A DNA stretch of 64,000 nucleotides from Pseudonocardia sp. MH-G8 (GCF_002262885.1 NZ_NKYF01000041.1:1-64000), one strand, 5' to 3'. Counted from the first letter of the stretch, positions 51,501 to 61,476 are shown. Made by a program: numbers and translations. The notes: a model not told the origin generated them from the sequence alone.

Positions 51501-52680
51501 CGAGGATGCGGTCGACCAGTCCCGGCTCGAAGGTCAAGCCCGGCGCCCGCTCGGCCGGGCGCACGATCGTCTCCCGCAGGTTCGTCCGGCCCAGCGGCGT
51601 GATGTGCAGCGTGCCGGCCTCCAGCACGGTGGCGAGCGCCGGTGTGAGCAGCTCATCCAGCGCGGACCAGCGCAGCGTCAGTACGGCGCGGACCCGGCCG
51701 GAACCGGTGAGCCGGACCAGCTCCTCCAGCTGCTCGCGGGCCGAGCGCGGGTCCCGGGCGGCGAGCTCCTCGAACTGGTCGAGGACGAGCACCTGCTCGG
51801 TGCCGTCGGGCCGGAAGTCGGTGACCGACGCCCCGACGGGCAGCTCGACGACCGCCGTGCCGGCCTGCTTCAGGCGGGGCAACAGACCCGCCCGCAGCAA
51901 CGAGGACTTCCCCGCCCCGGAGGGACCGGCCAGCGTGACCAGCGGTTCCCGGCCCACGGTGTCGACGAGCCGCTCGATCTCCTGGTCCCGGCCGAAGAAG
52001 TAGGCCGCGTGCTCCTCGGTGAACGGCGCCAGCCCCTGGTACGGGCACGGCAGCAGCTCGGGGTCGAGCCCGAGGACGCGGTCGATCGGCACGAGGTAGG
52101 CGGTGCTGGTCTCAACGCGGTCCGCCGCGACGGTCATGCCGACGACGGCACCGCTCCCGTCGTCCCACACCGCGGAGCCGCTGAACCCGCCGACGACGGG
52201 CTGCTCGCCCGGGTCGCCCTGCAGCTGCACCCAGCCGGTGCCCTGCGCGGCGCGCAGCCGTCCCGCCGACCACACCCCGTCCCAGGCGCCGTCGGGGAAC
52301 CCGAGCGCCCGGACCGGCCTGCCCCACAGCTCGTCCGCCCGCCGCAGCGGCGGCATCCGCGCCCCGGCGGGGAGCGGCTCGCGCACCCGCAGCAACGCGA
52401 CGTCACCCGTCCCGTCGGGCGCGATCGGCAGCCACCGGGTCACCACCGCCGTCACCCGCGGCGGTTCTTCCCCGTCGCCCAGCAGCGGCAGGTCGAGCGC
52501 GACGGGTCCGGCCGGAGGCTCCGGCGCGTACGGATCGGCGCCCAACGCCTCTGCCACCACGTGCGCGCAGGTGGCCACGGTGTCGGGTCCCACGACGAAC
52601 CCGGCCCCGACCACCTCGCCGCGGGCCGACCAGATCCGCGCGGCGGAACCCGCGACCGCGTCCGCTTCCCCCGGGAGCAC
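48598..52680 (-). CDS. Trypsin-like protease / STAND NTPase / membrane helix / beta-propeller protein
   Basis: A 1,360-residue protein. Residues 1-205: trypsin-like serine protease with H40 (TCAHVV), D93 (GDVALLRV) and S167 (GGFSGSAVW), a complete triad. Residues about 212-590: STAND-type P-loop NTPase (nSTAND1 class) that begins CPYQGLAPFTEEHAAYFFGR, with Walker A GPSGAGKSS (252-260), Walker B VLVLDQFEE (297-305) and a helical tail containing ELAHQALIDHWPRL. Residues 609-630: a transmembrane helix. The remaining about 730 residues are repetitive beta-rich sequence (LRVWDVPTRSL, LQLWDAAAG, LEVYDLDTLQALR) fitting a WD40-like propeller. The GTG at 52680 is the start. Relatives of this layout are predicted conflict or signalling proteins in multicellular actinobacteria; function here is inferred. 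Confidence 0.85.
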   Translation of the reverse strand: MLPGEADAVAGSAARIWSARGEVVGAGFVVGPDTVATCAHVVAEALGADPYAPEPPAGPVALDLPLLGDGEEPPRVTAVVTRWLPIAPDGTGDVALLRVREPLPAGARMPPLRRADELWGRPVRALGFPDGAWDGVWSAGRLRAAQGTGWVQLQGDPGEQPVVGGFSGSAVWDDGSGAVVGMTVAADRVETSTAYLVPIDRVLGLDPELLPCPYQGLAPFTEEHAAYFFGRDQEIERLVDTVGREPLVTLAGPSGAGKSSLLRAGLLPRLKQAGTAVVELPVGASVTDFRPDGTEQVLVLDQFEELAARDPRSAREQLEELVRLTGSGRVRAVLTLRWSALDELLTPALATVLEAGTLHITPLGRTNLRETIVRPAERAPGLTFEPGLVDRILDDAGAEPGQLPLVESLLADLWRRRDGGRLTWRGYAEAGGVSGAVSQHAERVVAELAGSGPDPDPDLEDRLRRLFSLLAAPDRAGRFVRRPVASGALAPELRTLVTPLAAGRLLVLGRDASGAEVVELAHQALIDHWPRLRDRLEQDRAFLAWRDQTDQQRDRWVGSGRDDGSLLRGSALAVAAEWLPVRGSEVAQVTREFVKRSAVRQRREVRRWRVVTALLAVLALAAGTLAVVAVQRGDRLAAQLAAARADVLGRESVARSESDPLMAAQLALAAYRADRTNPAARTALAAAYLSLQGTDLVLPDLGGNVGVAPVDADSALVVVPTGRIVVTGLSGPTPQRWPIPDDSIERPIAVSGRSLATTDAAGDLRVWDVPTRSLRQTVPVRGEVRSTVRWGDAHVGALVARPSGPVLVLVDTTTGAISERALPGAAPDLLRMTLLPDERTVLEEFAPGLQAPIAGRAVRVLAEDPAGDRELPLPIDAVPVRGGAARITCALPAQPRGSASVQVAPVAGTTAARTVELFWGTCADARRTLDGRWLVENTGEVRGRGQDVLRLTDLTDGAQFQAVVPPVPVESRGLPNGALAPDASVAAVRRPDGGATVLLMRGPTLDDDAATAALLRVQATPVPQGGDFHLAGTDGRYVVTGTEGVGLSVSDRASGARVAELPLDIRPSTSSVSVDDGVWLRQREPDGWALRRFALPSLRELPAVDVPPGDPASAYADTADVDRGAPPDGPVVVVTDAVLAAADRTTGARLGPWTPLGASEPERAALRQEADLWARPAHPGQVLVNIAPGGLQLWDAAAGELLGTIPVLAAGKAGVAVDRDGRRVAVLSVRQTLEVYDLDTLQALRPPIALSGLTPQGFTADGYLVATDVGYGNNRLVFLDLVLGREAGTIIPGTAVDQVGTMPTGETTVTGEVPGQAPTELALRGDSWFDHVCRVLDRPFTEAELAVLPGETDTSPPCGS

Positions 52681-52705
52681 GGGGTGAGCCTACGAGTGCG
52701 GGTGA

Positions 52706-53757
<1,052 letters not shown>

Positions 53758-53758
<1 letters not shown>

Positions 53759-54615
53759 CAGGCCACTCCTGGTCGTCGCGGCCCGAACCGGCGGACGCCG
53801 ATCGGGCGGGCCCTGCTCGGAACGAGCACTGCCAGTTCGGGGTGGTCACGTTCGACGAGCGCGACGGCGCGCGAGGGATGGCCCGGGTTGCCCGCGAACA
53901 TGTCCCAGTGCATCGGGACGAACACCTCGGCGCCCGCCCGCGCGGCCAGGTCGACCGCCTCCTCGGCGGACATGTTGCCGACGATGCCGCGAGCCTCCCG
54001 CTCGGCGTCCCGGCCGTTGACCGGAAGCAGCACGACGTGCACGTCCAGCCGGGCGAGCTCGTCGGCGAGCCCGGGGAAGTCGATGCAGTCGCCCGAGTGG
54101 TAGATCCGCGTGCCGCCGAGATCGAGGACGTAGCCGAGGAAGCGCGCCGGCCCGCCCGAGTGCTCGGCACCGGTGCCGTAGGCGTCCGTCATGTCGATGC
54201 CGTGGTGGGCCGGCAGCGGGTCGACCCGCACCGCGCCGATCGTGACCGGCCGGCCGGGCCGGGCGGGTTCGATCAGCTCCCGGCGGATCCCGAGGGCTTC
54301 GAGTTTGCCGGCGACCGGCTCCGGCACCACCCACCGCGCCGTGGATCCGGCCTCGGCGAACGCGCGGGCGACGTCGACGTCGAGGTGGTCGCCGTGCTCG
54401 TGGGTCACCAGCACGGCGTCCACACCGACGGCGTCGGCCGCGGGGAACGGCGGTGGCACCTGCCGCGCCCCGGTCGGTGTCAGGTAGGGGTCGACCAGCA
54501 GGGTCGCGCCCGCGCCGCGGAGCAGGAACCCGGCCTGCCCCAGCCACCACAGCAGCACCTCGCCGTCGGGCAGTGCTGCGTTCGCGGCGTCGGCGAACGT
54601 CCACGGCGCCCTCAT
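53758..54615 (-). CDS. UlaG-like metallo-beta-lactamase-fold hydrolase (possible sugar lactonase)
   Basis: A 285-residue MBL-fold protein. The metal motif is THEHGDHLD (H72, H74, D76, H77), with HHGIDMTDAYG, IYHSGDCIDFPGLADEL (Asp ligand) and MHWDMFAGNPGHP (His ligand) further on. The last two segments resemble UlaG, which hydrolyses L-ascorbate-6-phosphate. Next to an aldose dehydrogenase it could open an aldonolactone to the acid. The ATG at 54615 overlaps the upstream aldo/keto reductase stop as ATGA. Confidence 0.82.
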
Positions 54616-55649
54616 GCGGGAATCGGCGCGTCGGGCGTCACCAGGCCCTGGTCCGTCAGCGCCGCCCACAGCCCGGCCGGGATGTCGTGGGCGAAGGCGT
54701 CCAGGCAGGACCGCGCCTCGCCGGCGTCCTTCACCCCGGGGATCACGGCGGCGACGGCCGGGTGCCCGAGCGGGAACCGCACCGCCGCCGCGGGCAGCGG
54801 CACGCCGAACGACGCGCACACCTCCTGCAGCCGCCGGGCCCGCTCCAGCTCGTCCGGACCGGCGTCGCGGTAGTAGTAGCTCGCCCCCGCCACCGGGCCC
54901 GTGGTGAGGACGCCCGAGGCGAACACCTGCCCGATCACCACGCCGGCGCCGCGCTCGGCGCAGCGGTCCAGCTCGGCCAGCCCGCCCTGCTCCATCAACG
55001 TGTACGGGCCCGCCACGAGGAACAGGTCCGGGTCGAACCGGTCGAGCCAGTGCGACACCAGCCCGATCTCGTTGATCCCGAACCCGACGCCGCGGATCAC
55101 GCCCTGCGCCTTGAGGTCCTGCAGGGCCGCCCAGCCCGAGCGCAGCAGGTCGTCGGTGTGGGCGTCCATCCGCGCCTGCGGCCCGAGGTGGCCGGTGTCG
55201 AGGTCGTGCACGAGCACCAGGTCGATCGCCGAGACGCCCAGCCGCTGGATCGAGTCCTCGACGGAGCGCAGGACACCGTCGCGGCTGTAGTCGTAGTGCA
55301 CCTCCCACGTGGCGGGGTCGCCCATCGCGGTCCGCGCCGCAGGCCGCTGCACCGCGCGGGCCGGGCGGATCAGCCGCCCGACCTTCGTGGAGAGCACGAA
55401 GCTCTCGTCGCACTTGCCGCCGAGGAAGCGGCCGAGTCGCTGCTCGCTGATCCCGCGCCCGTAGAACGGCGCGGTGTCGTAGTAGCGAACCCCGCCGGCC
55501 CACGACGCGTCGAGCGCGGCCGCCGCGTCGTCCTCGGAGTACTCGGCCCGGGGCAGCTTGAGCGCCCCACCGCCGAACCCGAGCGTCGTGACCTCGACGC
55601 CGGTACGCCCGACCGTCCGCGTCGCCGGCTGGGAACGATCCGTGTTCAT
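54612..55649 (-). CDS. Aldo/keto reductase, D-threo-aldose/L-fucose 1-dehydrogenase-like
   Basis: A 345-residue reductase with the features of this aldose dehydrogenase subgroup: LGFGGGALKLPRAEYSEDDA, VRYYDTAPFYGRGISEQRLG (Asp, Tyr), FVLSTKVGRLIRP (Lys), VLVHDLDTGHLG (His) and FGINEIGLVSHW. Such enzymes oxidise L-fucose, L-galactose or related sugars to lactones with NAD(P). The ATG overlaps the enolase-superfamily stop as ATGA. The order of activity, sugar to lactone to acid to dehydrated acid, fits the adjacent hydrolase and dehydratase. Confidence 0.86.
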   Translation of the reverse strand: MNTDRSQPATRTVGRTGVEVTTLGFGGGALKLPRAEYSEDDAAAALDASWAGGVRYYDTAPFYGRGISEQRLGRFLGGKCDESFVLSTKVGRLIRPARAVQRPAARTAMGDPATWEVHYDYSRDGVLRSVEDSIQRLGVSAIDLVLVHDLDTGHLGPQARMDAHTDDLLRSGWAALQDLKAQGVIRGVGFGINEIGLVSHWLDRFDPDLFLVAGPYTLMEQGGLAELDRCAERGAGVVIGQVFASGVLTTGPVAGASYYYRDAGPDELERARRLQEVCASFGVPLPAAAVRFPLGHPAVAAVIPGVKDAGEARSCLDAFAHDIPAGLWAALTDQGLVTPDAPIPA

Positions 55650-56836
55650 GCGAAGAAGTCCTCGTCCTCGGGGCGCAGGTGCGCCTTCGCGGCCTCCCGG
55701 TCGAACTCGATACCGAGGCCCGGCCGGTCCCACACCTCGATGAACCCGTCCACGACGATCTGCTCCGGCAGGCCCGTCACGATCGAGTACCACCAGTCCG
55801 GCCTGGCGACCGGGTACTCGAACGCGATGAAGTTGTCCGGGAGCGTGGCGCTCACCTGCACCAGCGCGGCGAGGCCGAACACGCCGTCGAGCACGCCGTG
55901 CGGGGCCATCAGGACCCCGTGCAGGTCGGCGTACTCGGCCACCCACTTCAGCTCGGCGATCCCGCCGACGTCACACGGGTCGGGGCCGACCACGCGCACG
56001 GCCTGCGTGGAGATCAGGTCCTTGAAGTTCTGCCGCAGGTAGATCTGCTCTCCGGTATGCGTCGGCGTGCTCGTGGCGACGGTGACCTCGCGGTACTGCT
56101 CCGCGTGCACCCACGGCACGTAGTCGCCGGTGAGCAGGTCCTCCACCCACATCAGGTTCAACGGCTCCAGCGCCCGCAACAGCCGGATCGCGTCCGGCAC
56201 GGTGAAACCGGGCCCGGCGTCCAGCGCCAGCCCGACCTCGTCGCCCAGCACGTCCTTCATCGCCTCGACGCACGCGACGATGTGCTTCAGCCCCCGCTCG
56301 GTGAGCGGGCCGCGGTTGGGGTGGCGCGGGCCGGTGCGCGGTTCGGCGTAGGAGAAACCGGGCGTGTTCGGGGCCATCGGCCCGTGGTAGCCGACGCCCT
56401 CCTTGATCAGCGTGAAGCCCTCGGGCGCAGCCTTCATCGCGGCCATGGCCTCGGCGTAGTCCTCGGGACGGTGGCCGCGCAGCCCCGGCCGCACTCCCCC
56501 GTTGTAGACGCGCACGCGGTCGCGCACCTTGCCACCGAGCAGCTTGTACACCGGCAACCCCGCGGCCTTGCCCGCCACGTCCCAGAGGGCGATCTCGATC
56601 GCCGACACCGCGCTTCCCCACGGCTTGAACCCGGCGAAGCGACGGATCTTGAGCAGGCAACGCTCGACGTCGGTGGGGTCCTCGCCGACCAGGAAGTCCT
56701 TGTACATCTCGACCACCGGGCGCATGTACGGCTTGGACGACTCGATCTCCCCGAAGCCGTCGACGCCCTCGTCGGTCACGATCCGCACGATCGGGCTCTG
56801 CCCGATCACCGCGCACCTCAGATCGACGATCTTCAT
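55646..56836 (-). CDS. Enolase-superfamily (mandelate racemase/dehydratase) enzyme, copy 2
   Basis: A 396-residue near-twin of the protein at 22546-23736 with the same residues in all candidate catalytic positions (K145, D206, E232, E263, H313). Differences cluster at residues about 117-170 and at the C-terminus. It starts the operon with the two aldo/keto reductases and the metallo-hydrolase. AGGAGGAG precedes the ATG. It should dehydrate the sugar acid produced in this pathway. The 20-bp motif at 56868 lies 32 bases upstream. Confidence 0.86.
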   Translation of the reverse strand: MKIVDLRCAVIGQSPIVRIVTDEGVDGFGEIESSKPYMRPVVEMYKDFLVGEDPTDVERCLLKIRRFAGFKPWGSAVSAIEIALWDVAGKAAGLPVYKLLGGKVRDRVRVYNGGVRPGLRGHRPEDYAEAMAAMKAAPEGFTLIKEGVGYHGPMAPNTPGFSYAEPRTGPRHPNRGPLTERGLKHIVACVEAMKDVLGDEVGLALDAGPGFTVPDAIRLLRALEPLNLMWVEDLLTGDYVPWVHAEQYREVTVATSTPTHTGEQIYLRQNFKDLISTQAVRVVGPDPCDVGGIAELKWVAEYADLHGVLMAPHGVLDGVFGLAALVQVSATLPDNFIAFEYPVARPDWWYSIVTGLPEQIVVDGFIEVWDRPGLGIEFDREAAKAHLRPEDEDFFA

Positions 56837-56867
56837 CGGCTCCTCCTCATCGAGGAGCTCAGCCTAT

Positions 56868-56887
56868 GTTAAGTTCGAATACAAAAC
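56868..56887. promoter_or_regulatory. Shared operator motif, copy 1
   Basis: GTTAAGTTCGAATACAAAAC matches 17 of 20 bases with the sequence at 61553-61572. It lies between the divergent enolase-superfamily and alcohol-dehydrogenase genes, in an AT-rich island in otherwise GC-rich DNA. The ROK regulator at 58072 is the most likely ligand. Confidence 0.6.
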
Positions 56888-56929
56888 TAGCCGTTCTCGC
56901 CGCCCTCCGGGAACGAGAGGAGACCTCCG

Positions 56930-57952
56930 GTGCGCGCACTGAGCCTCCGTCGAGCCGGCGAGCTGGTGCTGGACGACGTCCCCGAGCCGTCGCTCGAGGA
57001 CGGCGAGATCCTCGTCGAGGCGCTGGCGGTCGGCATCTGCGGCACCGATCGCCACATCGTCGCCGCGGGACCCCGGCACCCGCCCGCGGGCCGGAACACC
57101 CTCGTCGTCGGCCACGAGTCGTTGGGTCGGGTCCTGGACGCGCCGCCGGGCGCGGGAGTGTCGGCCGGGGATCTCGTCGCGGGGATCGTGCGACGGCCGG
57201 ACCCGGTGCCCTGCCCGTCCTGCGCAGCAGGACGGTTCGACCTCTGCGAGAACGGCCGCTACACCGAGCGCGGCATCCTCGGCCGGGACGGCTTCGCCTC
57301 CGACCGCTACCGGCTCGAGCCCGAGTACGCGGTACGGGTGGATCCCGCCCTCGGCCTGGCCGGCGTGCTCGTCGAGCCCGCCAGCGTGGTCGCGAAGGCG
57401 TGGGAGCAGCTGGATCACGTCGCGCGCAGGCCGCGCCGCCGCGTGCTGGTCCTGGGCGCCGGGCCCATCGGCCTGCTCGCCGCCCTGCTCGGCACGCAGC
57501 GCGGGCTGGACGTCCACGTCGTGGACCGCGTCGCGCACGGCCCCAAGCGGGAGCAGGCACAGGCGCTGGGAGCGACGTTCCACGCGTCCACCGAGCAGCT
57601 GGACGGCGTGTTCGACGCCGTCGTGGAGTGCAGCGGCGCCCTGGTCGCCGAAGCCGTCGCGCACACCGCGCCCGGAGGGGCGGCCTGCCTGGTCGGTGCC
57701 GGCGACGTCCGCTCGGCGGGCACGGTGGACCTGGCCGAGCTGTCCCGCGACCTGATCTCCCGGAACAAGATCCTGATGGGGACGGTCAACTCGAACCGCC
57801 GCCACTTCGAGGCCGGCCACGACGCGCTGTGCCGTGCCGACCCCGGGTGGGCCGAGGGTCTGCTCACCGATCAGGTGCCGCTGGAAGCCTGGCCCGCAGC
57901 GTTCGAGAGCGACCCCAGCGGGATCAAGTCGATCATCCGCATCGGCTCATGA
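56930..57952 (+). CDS. Zinc-dependent alcohol/glucose dehydrogenase
   Basis: A 340-residue medium-chain dehydrogenase. The catalytic zinc site includes C37 (GICGTDRH) and H62/E63 (VVGHESLG). Structural-zinc-like cysteines lie in CPSCAAGRFDLC. The NAD(P) fold is VLVLGAGPIGLLAAL, and the C-terminal MGTVNSNRRHFEAGHDAL resembles glucose 1-dehydrogenases. GAGGAG is 7 bases before the GTG at 56930. Divergent from the enolase-superfamily operon, it may oxidise another sugar of the same pathway. Confidence 0.88.
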   Translation: MRALSLRRAGELVLDDVPEPSLEDGEILVEALAVGICGTDRHIVAAGPRHPPAGRNTLVVGHESLGRVLDAPPGAGVSAGDLVAGIVRRPDPVPCPSCAAGRFDLCENGRYTERGILGRDGFASDRYRLEPEYAVRVDPALGLAGVLVEPASVVAKAWEQLDHVARRPRRRVLVLGAGPIGLLAALLGTQRGLDVHVVDRVAHGPKREQAQALGATFHASTEQLDGVFDAVVECSGALVAEAVAHTAPGGAACLVGAGDVRSAGTVDLAELSRDLISRNKILMGTVNSNRRHFEAGHDALCRADPGWAEGLLTDQVPLEAWPAAFESDPSGIKSIIRIGS

Positions 57953-58071
57953 CGCCGCCGCACCCGGCACGGCCCGGAGCTCGCCGCTGTGCGACAGTCG
58001 CACCTCGGCTCCGACCCCGGGATCGCACGCACGTGGCGGGCCGCGGTCAGCACCGTCCGCAGAGGTGAGCC

Positions 58072-59298
58072 ATGGGCCTGGGAACGGGACGCGACACGAT
58101 CAGCGTCCGCCGGCACAACCTGCGCACCGTGCTGCGCCACCTGCACCTGTCCGGCCCCAGCACGCGGGTCGAGCTGGGCGGGGTCACCGGGTTGACCCGC
58201 AGCGCGGTCGGGGACCTGGTCGCCGAGCTGATCGCGCGCGAGCTCGTCACGGAGTCGGAGTCGGAGACATCCGGCGGCCGACGTGGCCGCCCGTCCCTGC
58301 TCGTCGCCCCCCGTGACGACAGGGCCCGCGTTCTCGCCGTCAACATCCGCGCGGACAGCCTGCGCGCCGCGCTCGTGGGCCTCGGCGGCACCGTGTCCGA
58401 GGTCAGCGAGGTGCCCCACGACCACGTCCCCGGCGACCCGGGCGCCAGCCTCGACCAGCTCGCGAGCCTGGTCCGCGACCGGCTCGACACGCTCTCCTCC
58501 CCGCCCCTCGCGGTGGGGATCTCCGTTCCCGGACTCGTCAGGGCCACCGACGGCTCCGTCGCGCTCGCCCCGCTCCTGGGCTGGCGCGACCTGCCGCTGG
58601 CCGAGGAACTGCACCGGCGCGTCGACGTGGACGTCCCGCTGGTCACCGCCAACGAGAGCAACCTCAGCGCGCTCGCCGAGCACCTGCGCGGGGCCGGCCG
58701 CGCGCACGACCACATGATCTACCTGTACGCCGAGCTCGGCGTGGGAGGCGGCTTCATCGTGGACGGCCGGCTCCTGCTGGGCGGCCACCCCGGCTACGGC
58801 GGAGAAGTCGGCCACATGGTGCTCGATCCCGGCGGGCAGCCCTGCTACTGCGGGGGCCACGGCTGCTGGGAGACCCAGGTGGCCGCCGATGCGGTGCTCC
58901 GGCACGCCGGGGTCAGCGCCCACGGTGCCTCCGGTCGCCGCACCGCGCTCGCCGAACTGCTGGCCCGCGCGGACCGCCACGATCCGCACGCGCACGCGGC
59001 GCTCGCGGCGCTCGTCCCCCCGCTCGGCGCCGGCATCGCCACCCTGCTCTCGCTCTTCAACCCGGAGCGGGTCATCCTCGGCGGCCTGTTCGCCCACCTG
59101 CTGCAGCACTTCGAACCCGCGCTCCGGGACGTCGTCGAGCACCACCGCCCCACGCTGACGAACCGGTCCCTGGACATCGTCCCCGCTCAGCTCGGCGGCA
59201 AGGCTCCGCTACTGGGCGCGGGCGAAGCGGCCATCGACGCCTTCCTCGCGGCCTTCGCGACCACCCGGGCAGGACATCTCCGGGAGGGCGTCCTCTGA
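58072..59298 (+). CDS. ROK-family transcriptional regulator
   Basis: A 408-residue protein. A winged HTH at residues about 10-60 (VRRHNLRTVLRHLHLSGPST, then GLTRSAVGDLVAELI) precedes a ROK sugar-kinase-like domain. The ROK zinc site is seen in GGEVGHM (E245, H248) and PCYCGGHGCWE (C258, C260, C265). Such XylR/NagC-type proteins repress sugar genes. GAGGTGAG precedes the ATG. It is the likely regulator of the flanking units sharing the 20-bp motif. It converges on the MFS gene with only 4 bases between stops. Confidence 0.92.
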   Translation: MGLGTGRDTISVRRHNLRTVLRHLHLSGPSTRVELGGVTGLTRSAVGDLVAELIARELVTESESETSGGRRGRPSLLVAPRDDRARVLAVNIRADSLRAALVGLGGTVSEVSEVPHDHVPGDPGASLDQLASLVRDRLDTLSSPPLAVGISVPGLVRATDGSVALAPLLGWRDLPLAEELHRRVDVDVPLVTANESNLSALAEHLRGAGRAHDHMIYLYAELGVGGGFIVDGRLLLGGHPGYGGEVGHMVLDPGGQPCYCGGHGCWETQVAADAVLRHAGVSAHGASGRRTALAELLARADRHDPHAHAALAALVPPLGAGIATLLSLFNPERVILGGLFAHLLQHFEPALRDVVEHHRPTLTNRSLDIVPAQLGGKAPLLGAGEAAIDAFLAAFATTRAGHLREGVL

Positions 59299-59302
59299 CC
59301 CG

Positions 59303-60523
59303 TCAGGCGATGTGGTCCTGTGGGTCGCGCACCAGCATGATCCCCGCGAGCAACCCGAGCGGCAGGACGATCATCGCGAGCAACAGCGGCCGGTAGGACC
59401 CCACCGCCTGGTGCCCGACGGCCAGCAGCACAGGCCCGAGCGCCGAGGCCACGACGGCGACCGTGTGCACGATGCCGCGGATCTCCCCGATGCTGCCCGT
59501 GCCGAAGTAGCGCGGCAGCGAGGCCGCCTCCACGGTGCGGAAGCTGTTGCCCGCGGCACCGAGGGCGACCCCGTAGAACACGGCACCCCACCCCGGTCCG
59601 ACGTAGCCGCCGGCGACGAGCGTCACGATGAGCAGCAGCATCGAGCCGATCATCACCGGCCGCGGCGAGTAGCGGTCGAGCAGCGGCCCGATCAGCAGAG
59701 TGGCGGCCAGGCCGGCCAGCATCTGGGGCAGGAAGGTCGCGGCCGCCTCCGCCGACGTCAGACCGCGTTCGCCCAGGACGTCCACCTGGTGGAAGGTCAG
59801 CGCGGTTCCGACCAGCGACAGCACCCCGATGCCGCCGGACAGCACCCAGAACATGGGCACCCGCAAGGCCGCCCGCGCGGATCCCGGCGCGCCCGCCGCC
59901 GTCACGGAGGCGCCCGCCTCGGGCTCGCTGCGCCGCCGCCGCGGGACGCCGAACAACGCGATCGGCAGGATCACCACCCAGACCGCGATGCCCTGCACGA
60001 GCCAGGCCGTGCGGAAACCGTGCTCGGCGACCAGGGCCTCGAGCCCGATCGGCACGAGCGAGATCCCGGCCGAACCGACCGCGGTGACGATCCCGATCGC
60101 CGTGCCCAACCGCCGCTGCACGTGGTAGGCGACCAGCGTGGTGGCCACCAGGGTGAGCGCGCCCTGGCCGGCGAAGCGGATGCCCACGAACCCGGCGGTG
60201 AGCCCGACGAGTCCGCTCACCGTCGAGAGCGCCAGCAGGACCGCGCCGAACACCGCACCGACCACGAGCAGCACGGGCCGGGCACCGCGCCGGTCCATCG
60301 CCCGCCCGACGAGAGGCAGCGCCGCCGAGCCGGGGACCGTCCCGATCAGGTAGGCGGTCGAGATCAGCGTGCGGCTCACCCCGAGCTCCGCGACCAGCGG
60401 ACCGATGAACACCGACACCGCGGCGGTCTGCCCCGGTGCCGTCAAGACGTAGATGACGGCGCCCGCGGTGGTGACTCGGGCATCGGCCCACGACGACGTG
60501 GTCGTCCCGGGTGGAGGGGACAC
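59303..60523 (-). CDS. MFS transporter (monocarboxylate/oxalate-formate-like)
   Basis: A 406-residue, 12-helix protein. The first helices include VIYVLTAPGQTAAVSVFIGP, the loop after helix 2 has GRAMDRRGARPV, and the second half has GPLLDRYSPRPVMI. The pattern recalls monocarboxylate or oxalate:formate transporters. The GTG at 60523 has AAGGA upstream. Following the SDR gene on the same strand, it probably imports a sugar acid used by this locus. Confidence 0.85.
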   Translation of the reverse strand: MSPPPGTTTSSWADARVTTAGAVIYVLTAPGQTAAVSVFIGPLVAELGVSRTLISTAYLIGTVPGSAALPLVGRAMDRRGARPVLLVVGAVFGAVLLALSTVSGLVGLTAGFVGIRFAGQGALTLVATTLVAYHVQRRLGTAIGIVTAVGSAGISLVPIGLEALVAEHGFRTAWLVQGIAVWVVILPIALFGVPRRRRSEPEAGASVTAAGAPGSARAALRVPMFWVLSGGIGVLSLVGTALTFHQVDVLGERGLTSAEAAATFLPQMLAGLAATLLIGPLLDRYSPRPVMIGSMLLLIVTLVAGGYVGPGWGAVFYGVALGAAGNSFRTVEAASLPRYFGTGSIGEIRGIVHTVAVVASALGPVLLAVGHQAVGSYRPLLLAMIVLPLGLLAGIMLVRDPQDHIA

Positions 60524-60576
60524 GGGTACGTCCTTCCCGGCGCTCGGGCACTCGCCCGGCGCGGATACGCGTTCGA

Positions 60577-61476
60577 TCAGGCTCTGCCCGCGGGTCCCGC
60601 GCTCGCGCCGTCCGCCCGCTCGCCGTCCGCCCGCTCGTCGTCCGACAGGGCGGGGTGCTCGTCACGGGCGTCCCAGCCGAGCACCGCGAGCCCGGCTCCC
60701 GTCGCGTAGAAGCCGGCATCCCCCGGAAGCGGGGTGGTCAGCGGCACGTCCGGGTACCAGCGCCGGGCCAGCTCCTCCGAGGGCGTGCCGCTGGCGGTCC
60801 TGGTCGCGACGACGTTGCAGACCGCGTGTCCCGGCGCCCGGCGGTGCAGCGCGAGCAGGCACGCAGCGGCGGCCGAGTCGAGCGAGGTCCAGCCCCACAG
60901 CTCGCCGCGGCGACGCTCGTCGTCGCACCGCTCCCGGGCCTCGGCGTGGTCCTCGCACAGCGCGTGCAGCCGCAGCGCGGTGAACGCGACCTCCGGCCTG
61001 CGCCGCGCGAACGCGGCGGACTGCTGCTCGAGGATCCACTTCGAGAGGCTGTAGGAGTCCTCGCAGTAGGACGCGTGCTCCTCCGTCACCGGGAAGGCGT
61101 CGTAGCGCGCGGCGGCGCTGAACACGCCCCCGATCGCGTTGATGCTCGACGCCAGGCACACCGCGCCTGCACCGTGCTCCTCGGCCGCCACCAGCACGTG
61201 GTGCGTGCCGTCCACGTTCGTCCGGGTCACCAGCGGTTCCGGGTAGCGGGGATGGATGAGCGCGCCGAGGTGGACCACGCCCTGCGCCCCGGCGAGCGCG
61301 GCGCGCACCTGCTCCAGATCGGTGACGTCCGCCGAACGCCACTCCACACCGTCGACCTGCTGGCCCTCGAGCGCGGCCGGCAGGTCGGCGGCGATCACCT
61401 CGTGGCCGGCGTCCAGGGCGCGGGCGACGACACGTCTGCCGAGCCTGCCCGCCGCGCCCGTGACCGCGATACGCAT
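60577..61476 (-). CDS. NAD-dependent epimerase/dehydratase (extended SDR)
   Basis: A 299-residue protein. RIAVTGAAGRLGRRVVARAL is the Rossmann G-x-x-G-x-x-G motif. Catalytic residues are the serine of CLASSINAIGG and Y/K of CEDSYSLSKWILEQQ (Y-x-x-x-K). The overall layout resembles uronate dehydrogenase and related sugar SDRs. The start codon follows CGGGAGCTGAGG. Its upstream region contains copy 2 of the shared 20-bp motif. It precedes the MFS gene by 53 bases and is likely co-transcribed with it. Confidence 0.86.
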   Translation of the reverse strand: MRIAVTGAAGRLGRRVVARALDAGHEVIAADLPAALEGQQVDGVEWRSADVTDLEQVRAALAGAQGVVHLGALIHPRYPEPLVTRTNVDGTHHVLVAAEEHGAGAVCLASSINAIGGVFSAAARYDAFPVTEEHASYCEDSYSLSKWILEQQSAAFARRRPEVAFTALRLHALCEDHAEARERCDDERRRGELWGWTSLDSAAAACLLALHRRAPGHAVCNVVATRTASGTPSEELARRWYPDVPLTTPLPGDAGFYATGAGLAVLGWDARDEHPALSDDERADGERADGASAGPAGRA

